Shown here in pieces: positions 55,991 through 64,000 of a stretch of DNA of 64,000 nucleotides (the first letter of the stretch is position 1; each line of letters begins with the position of its first letter). Where the stretch lies: the NCBI GenBank assembly GCA_963700895.1, contig CAVOZI010000016.1, positions 372,001 through 436,000 of the forward strand. Direction: 5' to 3'. The stretch is from Anderseniella sp963700895. Lineage in GTDB: Bacteria; Pseudomonadota; Alphaproteobacteria; Rhizobiales; Aestuariivirgaceae. The translations under genes and the position numbers were made by a program. The notes below the pieces were generated by a model, which saw nothing but the letters and a program-made list of their open reading frames with translations, was not told where the DNA came from and did not search any database.

Positions 55991-58900
55991 ATGGTCATTC
56001 CATCTCGCACGAGCATCGTTATCGTCATCGCAACCATCCTGGCTTTGTTCCTCGACCGGGGTGTCGCCTGCGCTGGCGCAGGGCGCGGACAAGCTGGTGC
56101 AGGCCAATTTCACCTCAAGTTACATCGATCTGGTGCCGTATCTCGGCGCTGTCGAGGCTGATCGTCCGGAGGTTTCGGTGCAGGTGCCGTCTGTCACCTC
56201 CGGCGCTACCGAAACAATGGTGCTGCAGGCGATCGGAAAGGGACTCCACCCACCGGTGGGCCATCTTCACCATCTACAATCCCGAAGTACGCCCGGTGGA
56301 GGTTGTTGCCGATGCGGCGCGCCAGTCTTTTCCGGGTTCGGGTGTATCCAGGCCATCGCACCTGAGCAGCCGGGTTGCCGCCGCCAGTTCCTCGGACAGC
56401 ACCGAACCGCGTCGGCTCGCCATCCCGGAGCGGGATGCCTTCGCGATCACTGTGCCACCAAGATCGTCGATGACCGTGGCGCTGGAACTGTCCGAACTGG
56501 GCGTCAACGGCATGCGGCTGTGGCAGCGTCCGGCTTTCGACGCCAATGTCCTTCGGCAGTCGCTTTATCGCGGCCTGGTGCTTGGCATGTCGATACTGGC
56601 GGTGCTGGTCATCACCTGCCTGGTCGTGCTGTCGCCGCAGATCCTGTTTCCGCTGTCGGCAATGTTTGCATGGTCGGCTGTTGCCTTCATCGCCCTGGAA
56701 ACCGGCCTGCTGCAGCCGGTCTTGCGCACCTTGCTGCCAGTGACGGTGCCGGGTGAGGAAGTGCTGAGCGCCGTCGTGGAGGCCCTGATGGCGGCAGGCG
56801 TGCTGTTCATGGGCGTTACCATCATGCGCACCAGGCGCCAGATGCCCGCCCTGTCCGCCATCCTGGTAGCCGCTGGCGGCGGTTGTCTGGGTCTTGCCGG
56901 ATATTCGGTTCTCGAACCGGTGCTGGTCAAGCAGCTTGTCCGGCCAGCTTTTGCGGCTGCGGTGGCGACCGTCATCCTGACCGCGGTGGCGCTGGTTTCG
57001 CGCGGCGGGGTCCGCGCCCGCTCATCGTCTGCTGGTCTGGGTGATGCTCGGTCTGTGGACGGCGGCCGCGGGCTATATCGCCTCCGCCCGGCCGCCAAGC
57101 GAGATGGCCTCGCCGGTGCTGGTTGGCGGGCTGGCCCTTGTATTGGTGACGCTGGCTTTCGTGCTGACCTATTTCGCCTTTTCCAACGTACTGAACCCGG
57201 AACTGGACGCGATCGAGGCCGACCGCAACGCGCTGGCGCTGGCCAGCGGCGAACAGGTCGTCTGGGATTATCAGCCCGGCGACAATTCGTTTCACGTCGG
57301 TGGCCAGCTTGCAGCCTTGCTTGGCTATGAGCCGGACCTGTTGCACGAGGCGTCGTTGCAGGACTGGGCCGACCTGCTGCACCCCAATGACTTGCAGGTC
57401 TTCAACGCGGTGCTGCAGACCGCCAGTTCGCGCCCCAACCAGCGCTTCGACCAGCAGCTGCGCCTGCGTCATGCAGATGGCCGCTATCGCTGGTATCAGC
57501 TGAAGGGCCGGTCGCTGGCAAATGCCTCGGAGACCGGCTTGCGTCTGACCGGCGTACTGTCCGATGCCTCGCAGGAGCGGCAATCACAAGAGCGGATGCT
57601 GTCGGACGCGATCTACGACGTCATCACCGGACTGCCGAATTATGCGCTCTATACCGACCGCCTCAACCGCGCGGTGAGCCGTGTTGCCGCTACGCCGGGC
57701 CAGCGGCTGGCGGTGATGATCATTGATATCGACAGGTTCAGGATGGTCAACAACCGGCTCGGCCAGGAGATTGGCGACAGTCTGCTGAAGAGCATCGCCC
57801 GGCGTCTGGAAGCTTTGCTGCCGGAAACGTCGAGCCTCGCCCGGCTGCCCGGCGACCAGTTCGCCCTGATCCATGAAATGGCTGACGGTCACGATCAGGC
57901 CGATCGCGAGGAACTGATCGTCTTCGTGGACAAGGTGCGCCACGCCGTATCGAGTCCTATCCGGGTGCCGCCCAACGAGATCTATCTCACATGCTGCATG
58001 GGTGTTGCCGAGTGGGATCCGCAGATAGAGTCGCCGCTGAGCCTGCACCAGTATGCAGAGGTGGCGCTGTTCGACGCCAAGAAGCGCGGCAAGGACCGGG
58101 TGTCGTTCTACCGGCCGGGCATGCATGCGGCATCTGACGGGCAAGGCAGCCTGACCGTGGAAGACCTGCAGCACGCCCTCGAAGAGCATCGCTTCGAGAT
58201 TGTCTACCAGCCCATCATGCGCATGGCTGACCGCCAGCTGGCAGGGTTCGAGGCGCTGGTGCGTTTGCGCCGGCGCGATGGCGCGGTGCTGGAACCGGCA
58301 AGCTTCGTTCCGCTGGCCGAACGTTGCGGCCTGATCGGCGATATCGGTGCGCACGTGCTGTCCGAGGCGGCACGCCAGCTGGGCATCTGGCAGCGCATGT
58401 TCACCCCCGCCGTGCCGGTGTTCGTGGCGGTGAACGTGTCCTCCGCGCAACTGGCGGGGCCGCAACTGCTGCATCTCGCCCGCACCATACTGGCTCGCGA
58501 GGAACTGGTGCCCGGTACCCTGAAGCTCGAACTGACTGAAACCATGGTCATGGAGAACCCGGAACTTTCGCTGCAGGTGCTGGAGCGGCTGAAGGCGCTG
58601 GGCATCGGCTTGTCGTGCGACGACTTCGGCACCGGATATTCCTCGCTGTCCTATTTGCGCCGCCTGCCGTTCGATACGCTCAAGGTGGAACGCTCCTTCC
58701 TGCTGGCCGGCCTTGAGGACGAGCGGGGCTCGGTGGTGCTGGACGCCATCATCCTGCTCGCCCATGATCTCGGCCTGCAGGTGGTGTGCGAGGGCGTCGA
58801 GACCGAAGCGCAGATGCAGCACCTCGCGACGCTCGAATGCGATCTGGTGCAGGGTTTCCTGATCGGCGAACCGATCGATGCCCAACAGGTGCAGGAAGCG

Positions 58901-59519
58901 CTTGGCGCGCCATCGCGCGACCCGGCGGAAAGCGAGCACGGAATTGCCGCGCTGTGGCGCCGCCTCACCCGCAAGCAACCTCAGGTGGCCCCGCCACCGC
59001 CGCCCGTGCCGGTCGAGCCGGAACCGGAAGAAGAGCAGCTTGCGCCGTGGTCTCCCTACGATTTCCACCCGGCGCCCTGGGCGCCTCGCCTCAAGGAGCC
59101 GCCTCGCCTCAAGGAGGCACCCGAACAGGAGCCGCTGCGCCTGAAGCACGCGCCAAAGCCAGAGCCGCCACGTTTCACGCAGGCACCGCAGGAGGCGCCG
59201 CTCCAGTTGCCCAGAGCCGGATGCAACCGAGCGCGAACCGGAGTTGCCGCCTCAGCTCGAACCGGAACCGGAAACCGATGCATCTTCTGTGCAAGTCGCT
59301 GTTCCGGCCGACATCGAGACGGTCAGGCGGCAGGTGCGCGAGGCGCTTGCGGATGAGGACGAACCGTCCACCAATCAGGTCGGTGCTGACACGGCGGACA
59401 AGACTGAAGAGCCCGAGGTGACAAAGCCTGCCACGAAGAAACCGGCCCGCAAGCGCCGCCGCCGCGCCAGCAAGAAGAAGGCAGTCAGCGCCCAGCCTTC
59501 TGGCCAGGCAAAGGCTTGA
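55991..59519 (+). CDS. Membrane c-di-GMP phosphodiesterase: periplasmic sensor, 7TM, PAS, degenerate GGDEF, EAL (four frameshifts)
   Basis: Reassembled, about 1175 residues: signal peptide ending SPALAQ, a periplasmic domain to about 56550, six or seven helices (56570-57200), a PAS domain (GEQVVWDYQPGDNSFHVGG), a GGDEF domain whose signature is PGDQF instead of GGDEF, an EAL domain and a long Pro/Glu then Lys/Arg-rich tail. The EAL residues are complete: FEALVRL, FVAVNVSS, LELTETM, DDFGTGYS, DTLKVE, CEGVETEAQ, VQGFLIG. So it should degrade c-di-GMP and not make it. Frame changes at about 56060, 56245, 57020 and 59212 (CCC for CC). The tail ends KKPARKRRRRASKKKAVSAQ. Confidence 0.88.
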
Positions 59520-59533
59520 TGGTTTTGCGCCGG

Positions 59534-60121
59534 TCAGGCGTTGCCGAAATGACCGCCGGACAGCATGTCCTCGTTGATGCCGATCCGCGCGAGGGCGGCC
59601 GGGTACTTCGCCTCGAGGTCCTGCCCAAAGATCAGTTCGTCATCCGCGTCGCAGGTGAGCCAGCCGTTCTGGCGGATCTCGCTTTCAAGCTGACCAGGTC
59701 CCCAGCCCGTATAGCCCAGCGCCAGCAGGCTGAGCCTCGGCCCCCGCCCGCTGGCTATGGCGCGCAGCACGTCGAGCGTGGCCGTCAGGCCGACCCGCTT
59801 GTCGACGCTCAAGGTCGCCTCGTCCGAGAAATAATCCTTCGAGTGCAGTACGAAGCCGCGGCTTGTTTCCACCGGTCCGCCCTGCATGACCCTGGTTGAG
59901 GCGATGTCTTCCGGCAAGCGGATCGCATCGTCGCCGGCGGCAAGGTCGAGCCGGTCCAGCAGGCTGCCCAGCGACAGGCTTTCGATTTCGTGGTTGACGA
60001 TCAGCCCCATGGCGCCGTCGGCCGAGTGGGCGCAGACATAGATGACCGCCCGCTCGAAGCGCTCGTCGCCTATGCCAGGCATTGCGATCAGCATTTTTCC
60101 GTCGAGGTAAGGATGCGCCAT
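59534..60121 (-). CDS. yqgE: YqgE/AlgH family protein (UPF0301)
   Basis: 195 residues. Starts MAHPYLDGKMLIAMPGIGDERFERAVIYVCAHSADGAMGLIVNH, with the family blocks VMQGGPVETSRGFVLHS and GYTGWGPGQLESEI. Structural family of unknown function; AlgH affects alginate regulation in Pseudomonas. Divergent from the DsbD-like gene, convergent with the EAL gene. Confidence 0.93.
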   Translation of the reverse strand: MAHPYLDGKMLIAMPGIGDERFERAVIYVCAHSADGAMGLIVNHEIESLSLGSLLDRLDLAAGDDAIRLPEDIASTRVMQGGPVETSRGFVLHSKDYFSDEATLSVDKRVGLTATLDVLRAIASGRGPRLSLLALGYTGWGPGQLESEIRQNGWLTCDADDELIFGQDLEAKYPAALARIGINEDMLSGGHFGNA

Positions 60122-60312
60122 CTCTTCTGGCCTGTTGTGCGGTCAGACCATCATCCGATCGAAACGAACGGCTGTTGCTCCAGTTCAAAACTGACCGCAG
60201 GATAACACTTCGTGCCGGTTTACTGCAAACTGCAGCATGTTGCGCCGCCGCTGCTCCCGGCGATGTGATGCAAGGTGACTGCATGTTTACGGCCTGCCTG
60301 CTATAAAGGGCC

Positions 60313-61155
60313 ATGATCAGATCCATTCGCCTCTTCGTCGCCCTTAGTTGTTCCGTGCTGGCCGTGCTGGCGGGGCTGGCAGGTGGCGTGCTTGCGCAAG
60401 CGGTGCCCCGCGAAGTGAAGGGTGAGTTCTCTGCCGTTCGCCTGCTCAATGCCGGCCCGGTGGATGGGGCCTGGCAAGCCGGCATTCATGTCACCTTGCA
60501 GCCTGGCTGGAAGACCTACTGGCGTGTGCCGGGCGAGTCTGGCGTGCCGCCGCAGTTCGACTGGTCCGCGTCCGGCAATGTCACCGATGTATCAGTGGAC
60601 ATGCCGGTGCCGCTGCGCTTCAGCGACGGCAATGGCGACGGTATCGGCTACAAGACCGAGGTGATCTTTCCGGTGACCGTAAGCCCCGCCAACCCGGAAC
60701 AGCCGGTACGGCTCGACCTGAAGATGTTCTACGCCGTATGCAATGACATCTGCGTGCCGGTGCAGGCTGAACTGGGCCTCGAACTGTCGGCCGATAGCGT
60801 GTCCGCGGCTGATCGCTTCCGTCTCAAGCTCGCCGCCAACGACCTGCCGAAACCTGCCGCCGGTCAGCCCGTCATCGTCCGCGCCATGCGGCTGGCGGAA
60901 ACCGCTGACGGTGAGCCGGCGCTGGAAGTCAGCATTTCCGGGCTGCCGTCGCCGGCGAAGGCCGACATCTTTGCCGAAAGCGGCACGACCGCCTATTTCC
61001 GCAAGCCGGAACTGGTGTCGGTCGCCGATGGTCAGGCGACCTACCGGTTGATGGTCGATGGCCTTCAAGGTCCGGACGCGCTGCGCGGGCAGCCGGTACG
61101 CCTGACCATCGCGGCTGGTGGAACCAATATTGCCCATGAAGGCTTGGTGCAGTAG
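60313..61155 (+). CDS. DsbD alpha-domain-like periplasmic protein (protein-disulfide reductase N-terminal domain)
   Basis: 280 residues with a signal peptide (SIRLFVALSCSVLAVLAGLAGGVLA). Mature part resembles the N-terminal domain of DsbD/ScsB: HVTLQPGWKTYWRVPGESGVPPQFDW, GDGIGYKTEVIFPVTVSP and the redox Cys pair in FYAVCNDICVPV (CxxxC). It has no DsbD membrane part, so it may accept electrons from another protein (CcdA-like) to keep periplasmic thiols reduced. Lies between yqgE and a peroxiredoxin gene, the usual Rhizobiales order. Confidence 0.88.
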   Translation: MIRSIRLFVALSCSVLAVLAGLAGGVLAQAVPREVKGEFSAVRLLNAGPVDGAWQAGIHVTLQPGWKTYWRVPGESGVPPQFDWSASGNVTDVSVDMPVPLRFSDGNGDGIGYKTEVIFPVTVSPANPEQPVRLDLKMFYAVCNDICVPVQAELGLELSADSVSAADRFRLKLAANDLPKPAAGQPVIVRAMRLAETADGEPALEVSISGLPSPAKADIFAESGTTAYFRKPELVSVADGQATYRLMVDGLQGPDALRGQPVRLTIAAGGTNIAHEGLVQ

Positions 61156-61235
61156 AGGAAGGCAGACAGCCCGCTACGCCAGTACGGGTCCTTCAACTCC
61201 TGCGTTTTCACCAATGCATCAGAAAGGCTAACCAA

Positions 61236-61730
61236 ATGACCATTTCCGTGGGCGACAAGCTCCCCGAAGCCACCTTCAACGTGATGACCGCCGAGGGACC
61301 CGGCCAGATGACCACGTCCGAACTGTTTGATGGCCGCAAGGTCGTGCTGTTCGCCGTGCCCGGCGCCTTCACCCCGACCTGCCACATGAAGCACCTGCCC
61401 GGCTTCATCAGCCATGCGGGCGATCTCAAGGCCAAGGGCGTGGACACCATTGCCTGCGTTTCGGTCAACGACGTGTTCGTGATGAACGCCTGGGCCGAAC
61501 AGTCCGGCGCGAAAGACAAGATCACCTTCCTCGCCGATGGCAGCGCCAATTTTACCAAGGCCATCGGCATGGACCTCGATGCGTCGGGTTTCGGCATGGG
61601 CATTCGCTCCAAGCGCTATGCCATGCTGGTCGATGACGGCGTGGTCAAGCTGATCAACGAGGAAGAGGCGCCCGGCAAGGCGGAAGTGTCCAGCGCCGAG
61701 ACCATTCTCGCCGCTCTCTGTGCCGTCTGA
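61236..61730 (+). CDS. Peroxiredoxin, Prx5/AhpE type
   Basis: 164 residues. Reduces hydroperoxides. Peroxidatic Cys in AVPGAFTPTCHMKHLPGFI; VDTIACVSVNDVFVMNAWAEQ and FLADGSANFTKAIGMDLDASGFGMGIRSKRYAM, as in atypical Prx5 enzymes of bacteria and mitochondria. No fused glutaredoxin domain. Closed by a strong terminator, convergent with rnhA. Confidence 0.95.
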   Translation: MTISVGDKLPEATFNVMTAEGPGQMTTSELFDGRKVVLFAVPGAFTPTCHMKHLPGFISHAGDLKAKGVDTIACVSVNDVFVMNAWAEQSGAKDKITFLADGSANFTKAIGMDLDASGFGMGIRSKRYAMLVDDGVVKLINEEEAPGKAEVSSAETILAALCAV

Positions 61731-61758
61731 TGCGTGCGCAGTCCTAATCGCATGTGTG

Positions 61759-61794
61759 AGCCGCAGTACCGGAGAACCGGTGCTGCGGCTTTTC
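61759..61794 (+). terminator. Terminator after the peroxiredoxin gene
   Basis: AGCCGCAGTACCGG / CCGGTGCTGCGGCT, a 14-position stem with one T-A/G mismatch pair region and an AGAA loop, followed by TTTTC. It ends inside the 3' end of the converging rnhA gene. Confidence 0.78.
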
Positions 61795-62233
61795 ATTTGC
61801 GCTTGTAGGGCGCCATGCCTTCGCGCGCCAGTTCGTCGGCGCGTTCATTCTCCGGGTGCCCGGCATGACCCTTGACCCAGTGCCAGTCCACCTTGTGCCG
61901 CTGCAGCGCCTGTTCCAGCGCCTGCCACAGTTCGGCGTTCTTCACCGGCTTCTTGCCGGCTGTGCGCCAGCCATTGCGCCGCCAGCCGTGGATCCACTTG
62001 GTGATGCCGTCGCGCACATAGACCGAGTCGGTATAAAGCTCCACCGCACATGGCCGCTTCAGCGCGTTGAGCGCCTCGATGGCGGCAGTGAGCTCCATGC
62101 GGTTGTTGGTGGTCGCGCCCTCGCCGCCGCTGAGTTCCTTGCGGTGCTCGCCCGAAATCAGGATCGCGCCCCAGCCGCCCGGTCCGGGATTGCCGGAACA
62201 GGCGCCGTCGGTATAGATGGTGACATCTGACAA
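61793..62233 (-). CDS. rnhA: Ribonuclease HI
   Basis: 146 residues, degrades RNA in RNA-DNA hybrids. The catalytic carboxylates are in TIYTDGACSGNPGPGGWG (Asp), NNRMELTAAIEALNAL (Glu), LYTDSVYVRDGITKWIHGW (Asp) and GHPENERADELAREG (Asp). It includes the basic handle (WRRNGWRTAGKKPVKN) and KGHAGH. 17 bases after ispH. In many Rhizobiales thrB stands between these two; here it does not. Confidence 0.97.
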   Translation of the reverse strand: MSDVTIYTDGACSGNPGPGGWGAILISGEHRKELSGGEGATTNNRMELTAAIEALNALKRPCAVELYTDSVYVRDGITKWIHGWRRNGWRTAGKKPVKNAELWQALEQALQRHKVDWHWVKGHAGHPENERADELAREGMAPYKRK

Positions 62234-62249
62234 GGAGCTGGCTGCTGGC

Positions 62250-63249
62250 TTACTCGGCCGCCGTCGTGCCGCGCACCGGTGCGCCCGGCTCGCCTTCTCG
62301 GCGCAGCTGGCGGGGCAGCTTGAACTCGACGTTCTCGTCCTTGGTCTTGATGGTTTCGACCGTCACGTTGTAGCGGGCGCGGAACGCATCCACCACTTCA
62401 TTGACCAGCACTTCCGGCGCCGAGGCTCCGGCGGTGACGCCCAGCGTCTTCACGCCTGCCATGGCGTCCCAGTCGATTTCAGAGGCACGCTGCACCAGCA
62501 TCGACTGCTTCGAGCCGGCGGTCTTCGCCACCTCGACCAGGCGCTGCGAGTTGGATGAGTTGGGCGCGCCGACCACCAGCACCATGTCGCAATGCGGCGC
62601 CACCGACTTTACCGACTCCTGCCGGTTGGTGGTCGCGTAGCAGATGTCTTCCTTGTGCGGCCCGTGGATGTTGGGGAACTTTTTCTCCAAGCGCCTCGAT
62701 GATGCCCTTGGTGTCATCCACCGACAGCGTTGTCTGGGTGATGTAGGCAAGCTTGTCCGGATCGCGCGGCTCGAACTTCGCCACGTCTTCCTCGTCCTCG
62801 ACCAGCGAGATGGCGCCTTCCGGCAACTGGCCCATGGTGCCGATCACCTCGGGGTGGCCGGCATGGCCGATCAGCACGATTTCGTAGCCGTCCTGGTGAT
62901 GGCGCGAGGCTTCCATGTGCACCTTGGACACCAGCGGGCAGGTGGCGTCGAGATAGAACAGGTTGCGGCTCTTGGCGGCTGCCGGAACCGACTTCGGCAC
63001 GCCGTGGGCGGAGAAGATCACCGGGCGGTCGCCATCCGGCACCTCGTCCAGCTCTTCCACGAAGATTGCGCCCTTCTGCTTGAGGTCTTCCACCACGTAC
63101 TTGTTGTGCACGATCTCGTGGCGCACATAGACCGGTTTGCCGTGCAACTCCAGCGCACGCTCGACGATGTCGATGGCGCGCACAACGCCGGCGCAGAAAC
63201 CGCGCGGGGCAGCAAGGAAGATCTTGAGGTCGGGAAGCTGTTCAGACAT
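62250..63249 (-). CDS. ispH: 4-hydroxy-3-methylbut-2-enyl diphosphate reductase (one frameshift)
   Basis: About 333 residues, last step of the MEP isoprenoid pathway, a [4Fe-4S] enzyme. Cys ligands lie in APRGFCAGVVRAIDIVE, DATCPLVSKVHMEASRHH and EDICYATTNRQESVKS. Also GHAGHPEVIGTMGQLP. Near 62690 an extra G (CTT GGA GAA in place of CTT GAG AAA) breaks the frame; without it EALEKKFPNIHGPHKEDICYA is continuous. An essential gene, so a sequencing error is likely. The C-terminus has a short RREGEPGAPVRG extension. Confidence 0.95.
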
Positions 63250-63307
63250 CGGTGTCCTGCTCCGTAGCTTGCGCTCGCGCGTCTTGGCTCATTCGGGTTC
63301 TGACAGG

Positions 63308-63337
63308 TACATGGTTGAACTCGGGGGGCCTTGTCAA
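63308..63337 (-). promoter_or_regulatory. Probable ispH promoter
   Basis: On the minus strand TTGACA (63332-63337), an 18-base spacer and CATGTA (63308-63313). The -35 is perfect for sigma-70; the -10 is weak. Lies about 60 bases before the ispH start. Confidence 0.5.
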
Positions 63338-63391
63338 GTTGCCGACATGCCGCGCCCGCCATGTCACCCGCTGCATCGGGGAAAACGAAAA

Positions 63392-63420
63392 CCCCGCCGC
63401 ATCAGGCCGATGCGCCGGGG
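63392..63420 (-). terminator. Terminator after the ATP synthase F0 cluster
   Basis: Stem CCCCGCCGCATC / GATGCGCCGGGG (11 pairs, one mismatch) with loop AGGCC; on the minus strand it is followed by TTTTCGTTTTC. It lies about 40 bases after the atpF stop. Confidence 0.75.
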
Positions 63421-63458
63421 ATTGATTATGGTTGTGCCGCTTGGCCGGGCGTTCGGCG

Positions 63459-63938
63459 TCAGTTCAACTGCTTCTTCAGCCCGGCGATGGTGTTATCGAC
63501 AAGACCGGCGGCCTTGGCGCCCTTGACCTCGGAGCCGATGATCCGGGCAGCAGCCTCGATGGCCAGGTCGGATGCGGCTGCGCGCACGTCCTTGATCGCG
63601 GCAGCTTCTGCCTGGGCGATCTTCTGTTCGGCAAGCTTCGTGCGGCGTTCGATCTGCTCTGCCATCTTCTTGCGCGATTCCTCGCCATAGATTTCGGCTT
63701 CGCGCTTGGCCTGCTCCACGATGGCGCGGGCCTCGTTCTCTGCTTCCACCTTCTTGCGCTGGTATTCGGCAAGCAGCTCCTGTGCTTCCTCGCGCAACCG
63801 GCGGGCGTCATCAAGGTCTGCCTTGATGGTCTCGGCGCGGGCATCCAGCTTGGAGCCGAGCAACCCCGGCACCTTGGCGTAGAGCAGGATGCCGAAGAAC
63901 AGCACCAGCGCGATAAGTGCCCAGAATGTTGCGTCCAT
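63459..63938 (-). CDS. atpF: F0F1 ATP synthase subunit B
   Basis: 159 residues, peripheral stalk of the proton-driven ATP synthase. N-terminal membrane helix ATFWALIALVLFFGILLYAKVPGLLG, then a long charged coiled coil (ADLDDARRLREEAQELLAEYQRKKVEAENEA ... ERRTKLAEQKIAQAEAAAI). Last gene of the F0 cluster, 15 bases after the preceding stop codon. No start ambiguity. Confidence 0.96.
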   Translation of the reverse strand: MDATFWALIALVLFFGILLYAKVPGLLGSKLDARAETIKADLDDARRLREEAQELLAEYQRKKVEAENEARAIVEQAKREAEIYGEESRKKMAEQIERRTKLAEQKIAQAEAAAIKDVRAAASDLAIEAAARIIGSEVKGAKAAGLVDNTIAGLKKQLN

Positions 63939-63953
63939 GTCCGTCGCGCCTCC

Positions 63954-64000
63954 CTATCGGCCTGTGGATGAGATGGCCGCCTTTATGGCGGCAGCGGACG
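63954..64000 (-). CDS. F0F1 ATP synthase subunit B' (C-terminal end only)
   Basis: Only the final 14 codons are in the window: SAAAIKAAISSTGR then TAG at 63954-63956. Position directly before atpF and the Ala-rich end fit subunit b' (atpG/atpF'), which in alphaproteobacteria precedes atpF. The rest lies beyond the window edge. Confidence 0.6.
   Translation of the reverse strand, partial: SAAAIKAAISSTGR

Overview
This 64 kb window is chromosomal DNA of a GC-rich alphaproteobacterium, most likely of the Rhizobiales (Hyphomicrobiales). The evidence is gene order. A NlpC/P60, Yej-type ABC transporter, membrane cytochrome c, prephenate dehydratase, NudC, SRP RNA, dnaX-ybaB-recR series, a pmbA-cysQ-DUF4170 / ubiA / rsmE-gshA series, and a tldD-ialB-coxB-coxA-ctaB-coxF-ctaG-coxC-DUF983-surf1-thrC-peptidase-GNAT-EAL series all resemble typical Rhizobiales blocks. 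Proteins with family-restricted traits (IalB, DUF4170, DUF937, DUF1127, alphaproteobacterial GshA) agree. I found no tRNA or rRNA gene, insertion sequence, prophage or CRISPR array.

Layout. 1-9.3 kb: a broken NlpC/P60 gene, then on the minus strand a peptide/oligopeptide ABC importer operon (two YejA-like binding proteins, YejB, YejE, YejF) ending in a GhrA-like reductase. 9.4-15.1 kb: cytochrome c, pheA, nudC, the 4.5S SRP RNA with a visible promoter, and dnaX-ybaB-recR. 15.2-20.7 kb: a TadG-like von Willebrand protein, rmuC, small DUF1127 and unknown genes, and a fused APH-like/ATPase kinase. 20.7-23.3 kb: groES-groEL with a CIRCE operator, and behind groEL an unusual tandem array of copies of the groEL tail plus terminator. 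24-33 kb: omega-aminotransferase, an EAL-like protein without catalytic residues, a HAD phosphatase, ribF, and the pmbA/cysQ/ubiA operon opposite rsmE-gshA. 35-38 kb: an enolase-superfamily enzyme with a hydroxyacid dehydrogenase (probably sugar-acid catabolism) and a VIT-family metal transporter. 38-43 kb: LysR, DUF1232, DUF1127, two DUF937 proteins, a MATE exporter and a HAD hydrolase. 43-55 kb: tldD, ialB, and the aa3-type cytochrome c oxidase subunits with their assembly factors, then thrC, an M16 peptidase and a GNAT. 56-64 kb: a large membrane PAS/GGDEF/EAL protein, yqgE, a DsbD-like periplasmic domain, peroxiredoxin, rnhA, ispH and the start of an ATP synthase F0 cluster.

How it works together: most genes are housekeeping (respiration, haem-copper oxidase assembly, folding, DNA repair, isoprenoid, threonine and flavin synthesis). 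Regulatory signals that can be read directly are the CIRCE element, the ffs and groES promoters, a promoter before ispH, and several strong hairpin terminators.

Quality caution: many reading frames, including essential ones (coxB, thrC, ispH, yejB), are broken by one-base length changes, often in homopolymers. These cluster at 0-9.5, 38-42 and 53-60 kb, while 16.5-36 kb is clean. I read most as sequencing errors, not real pseudogenes, and give the inferred full extents of those genes.
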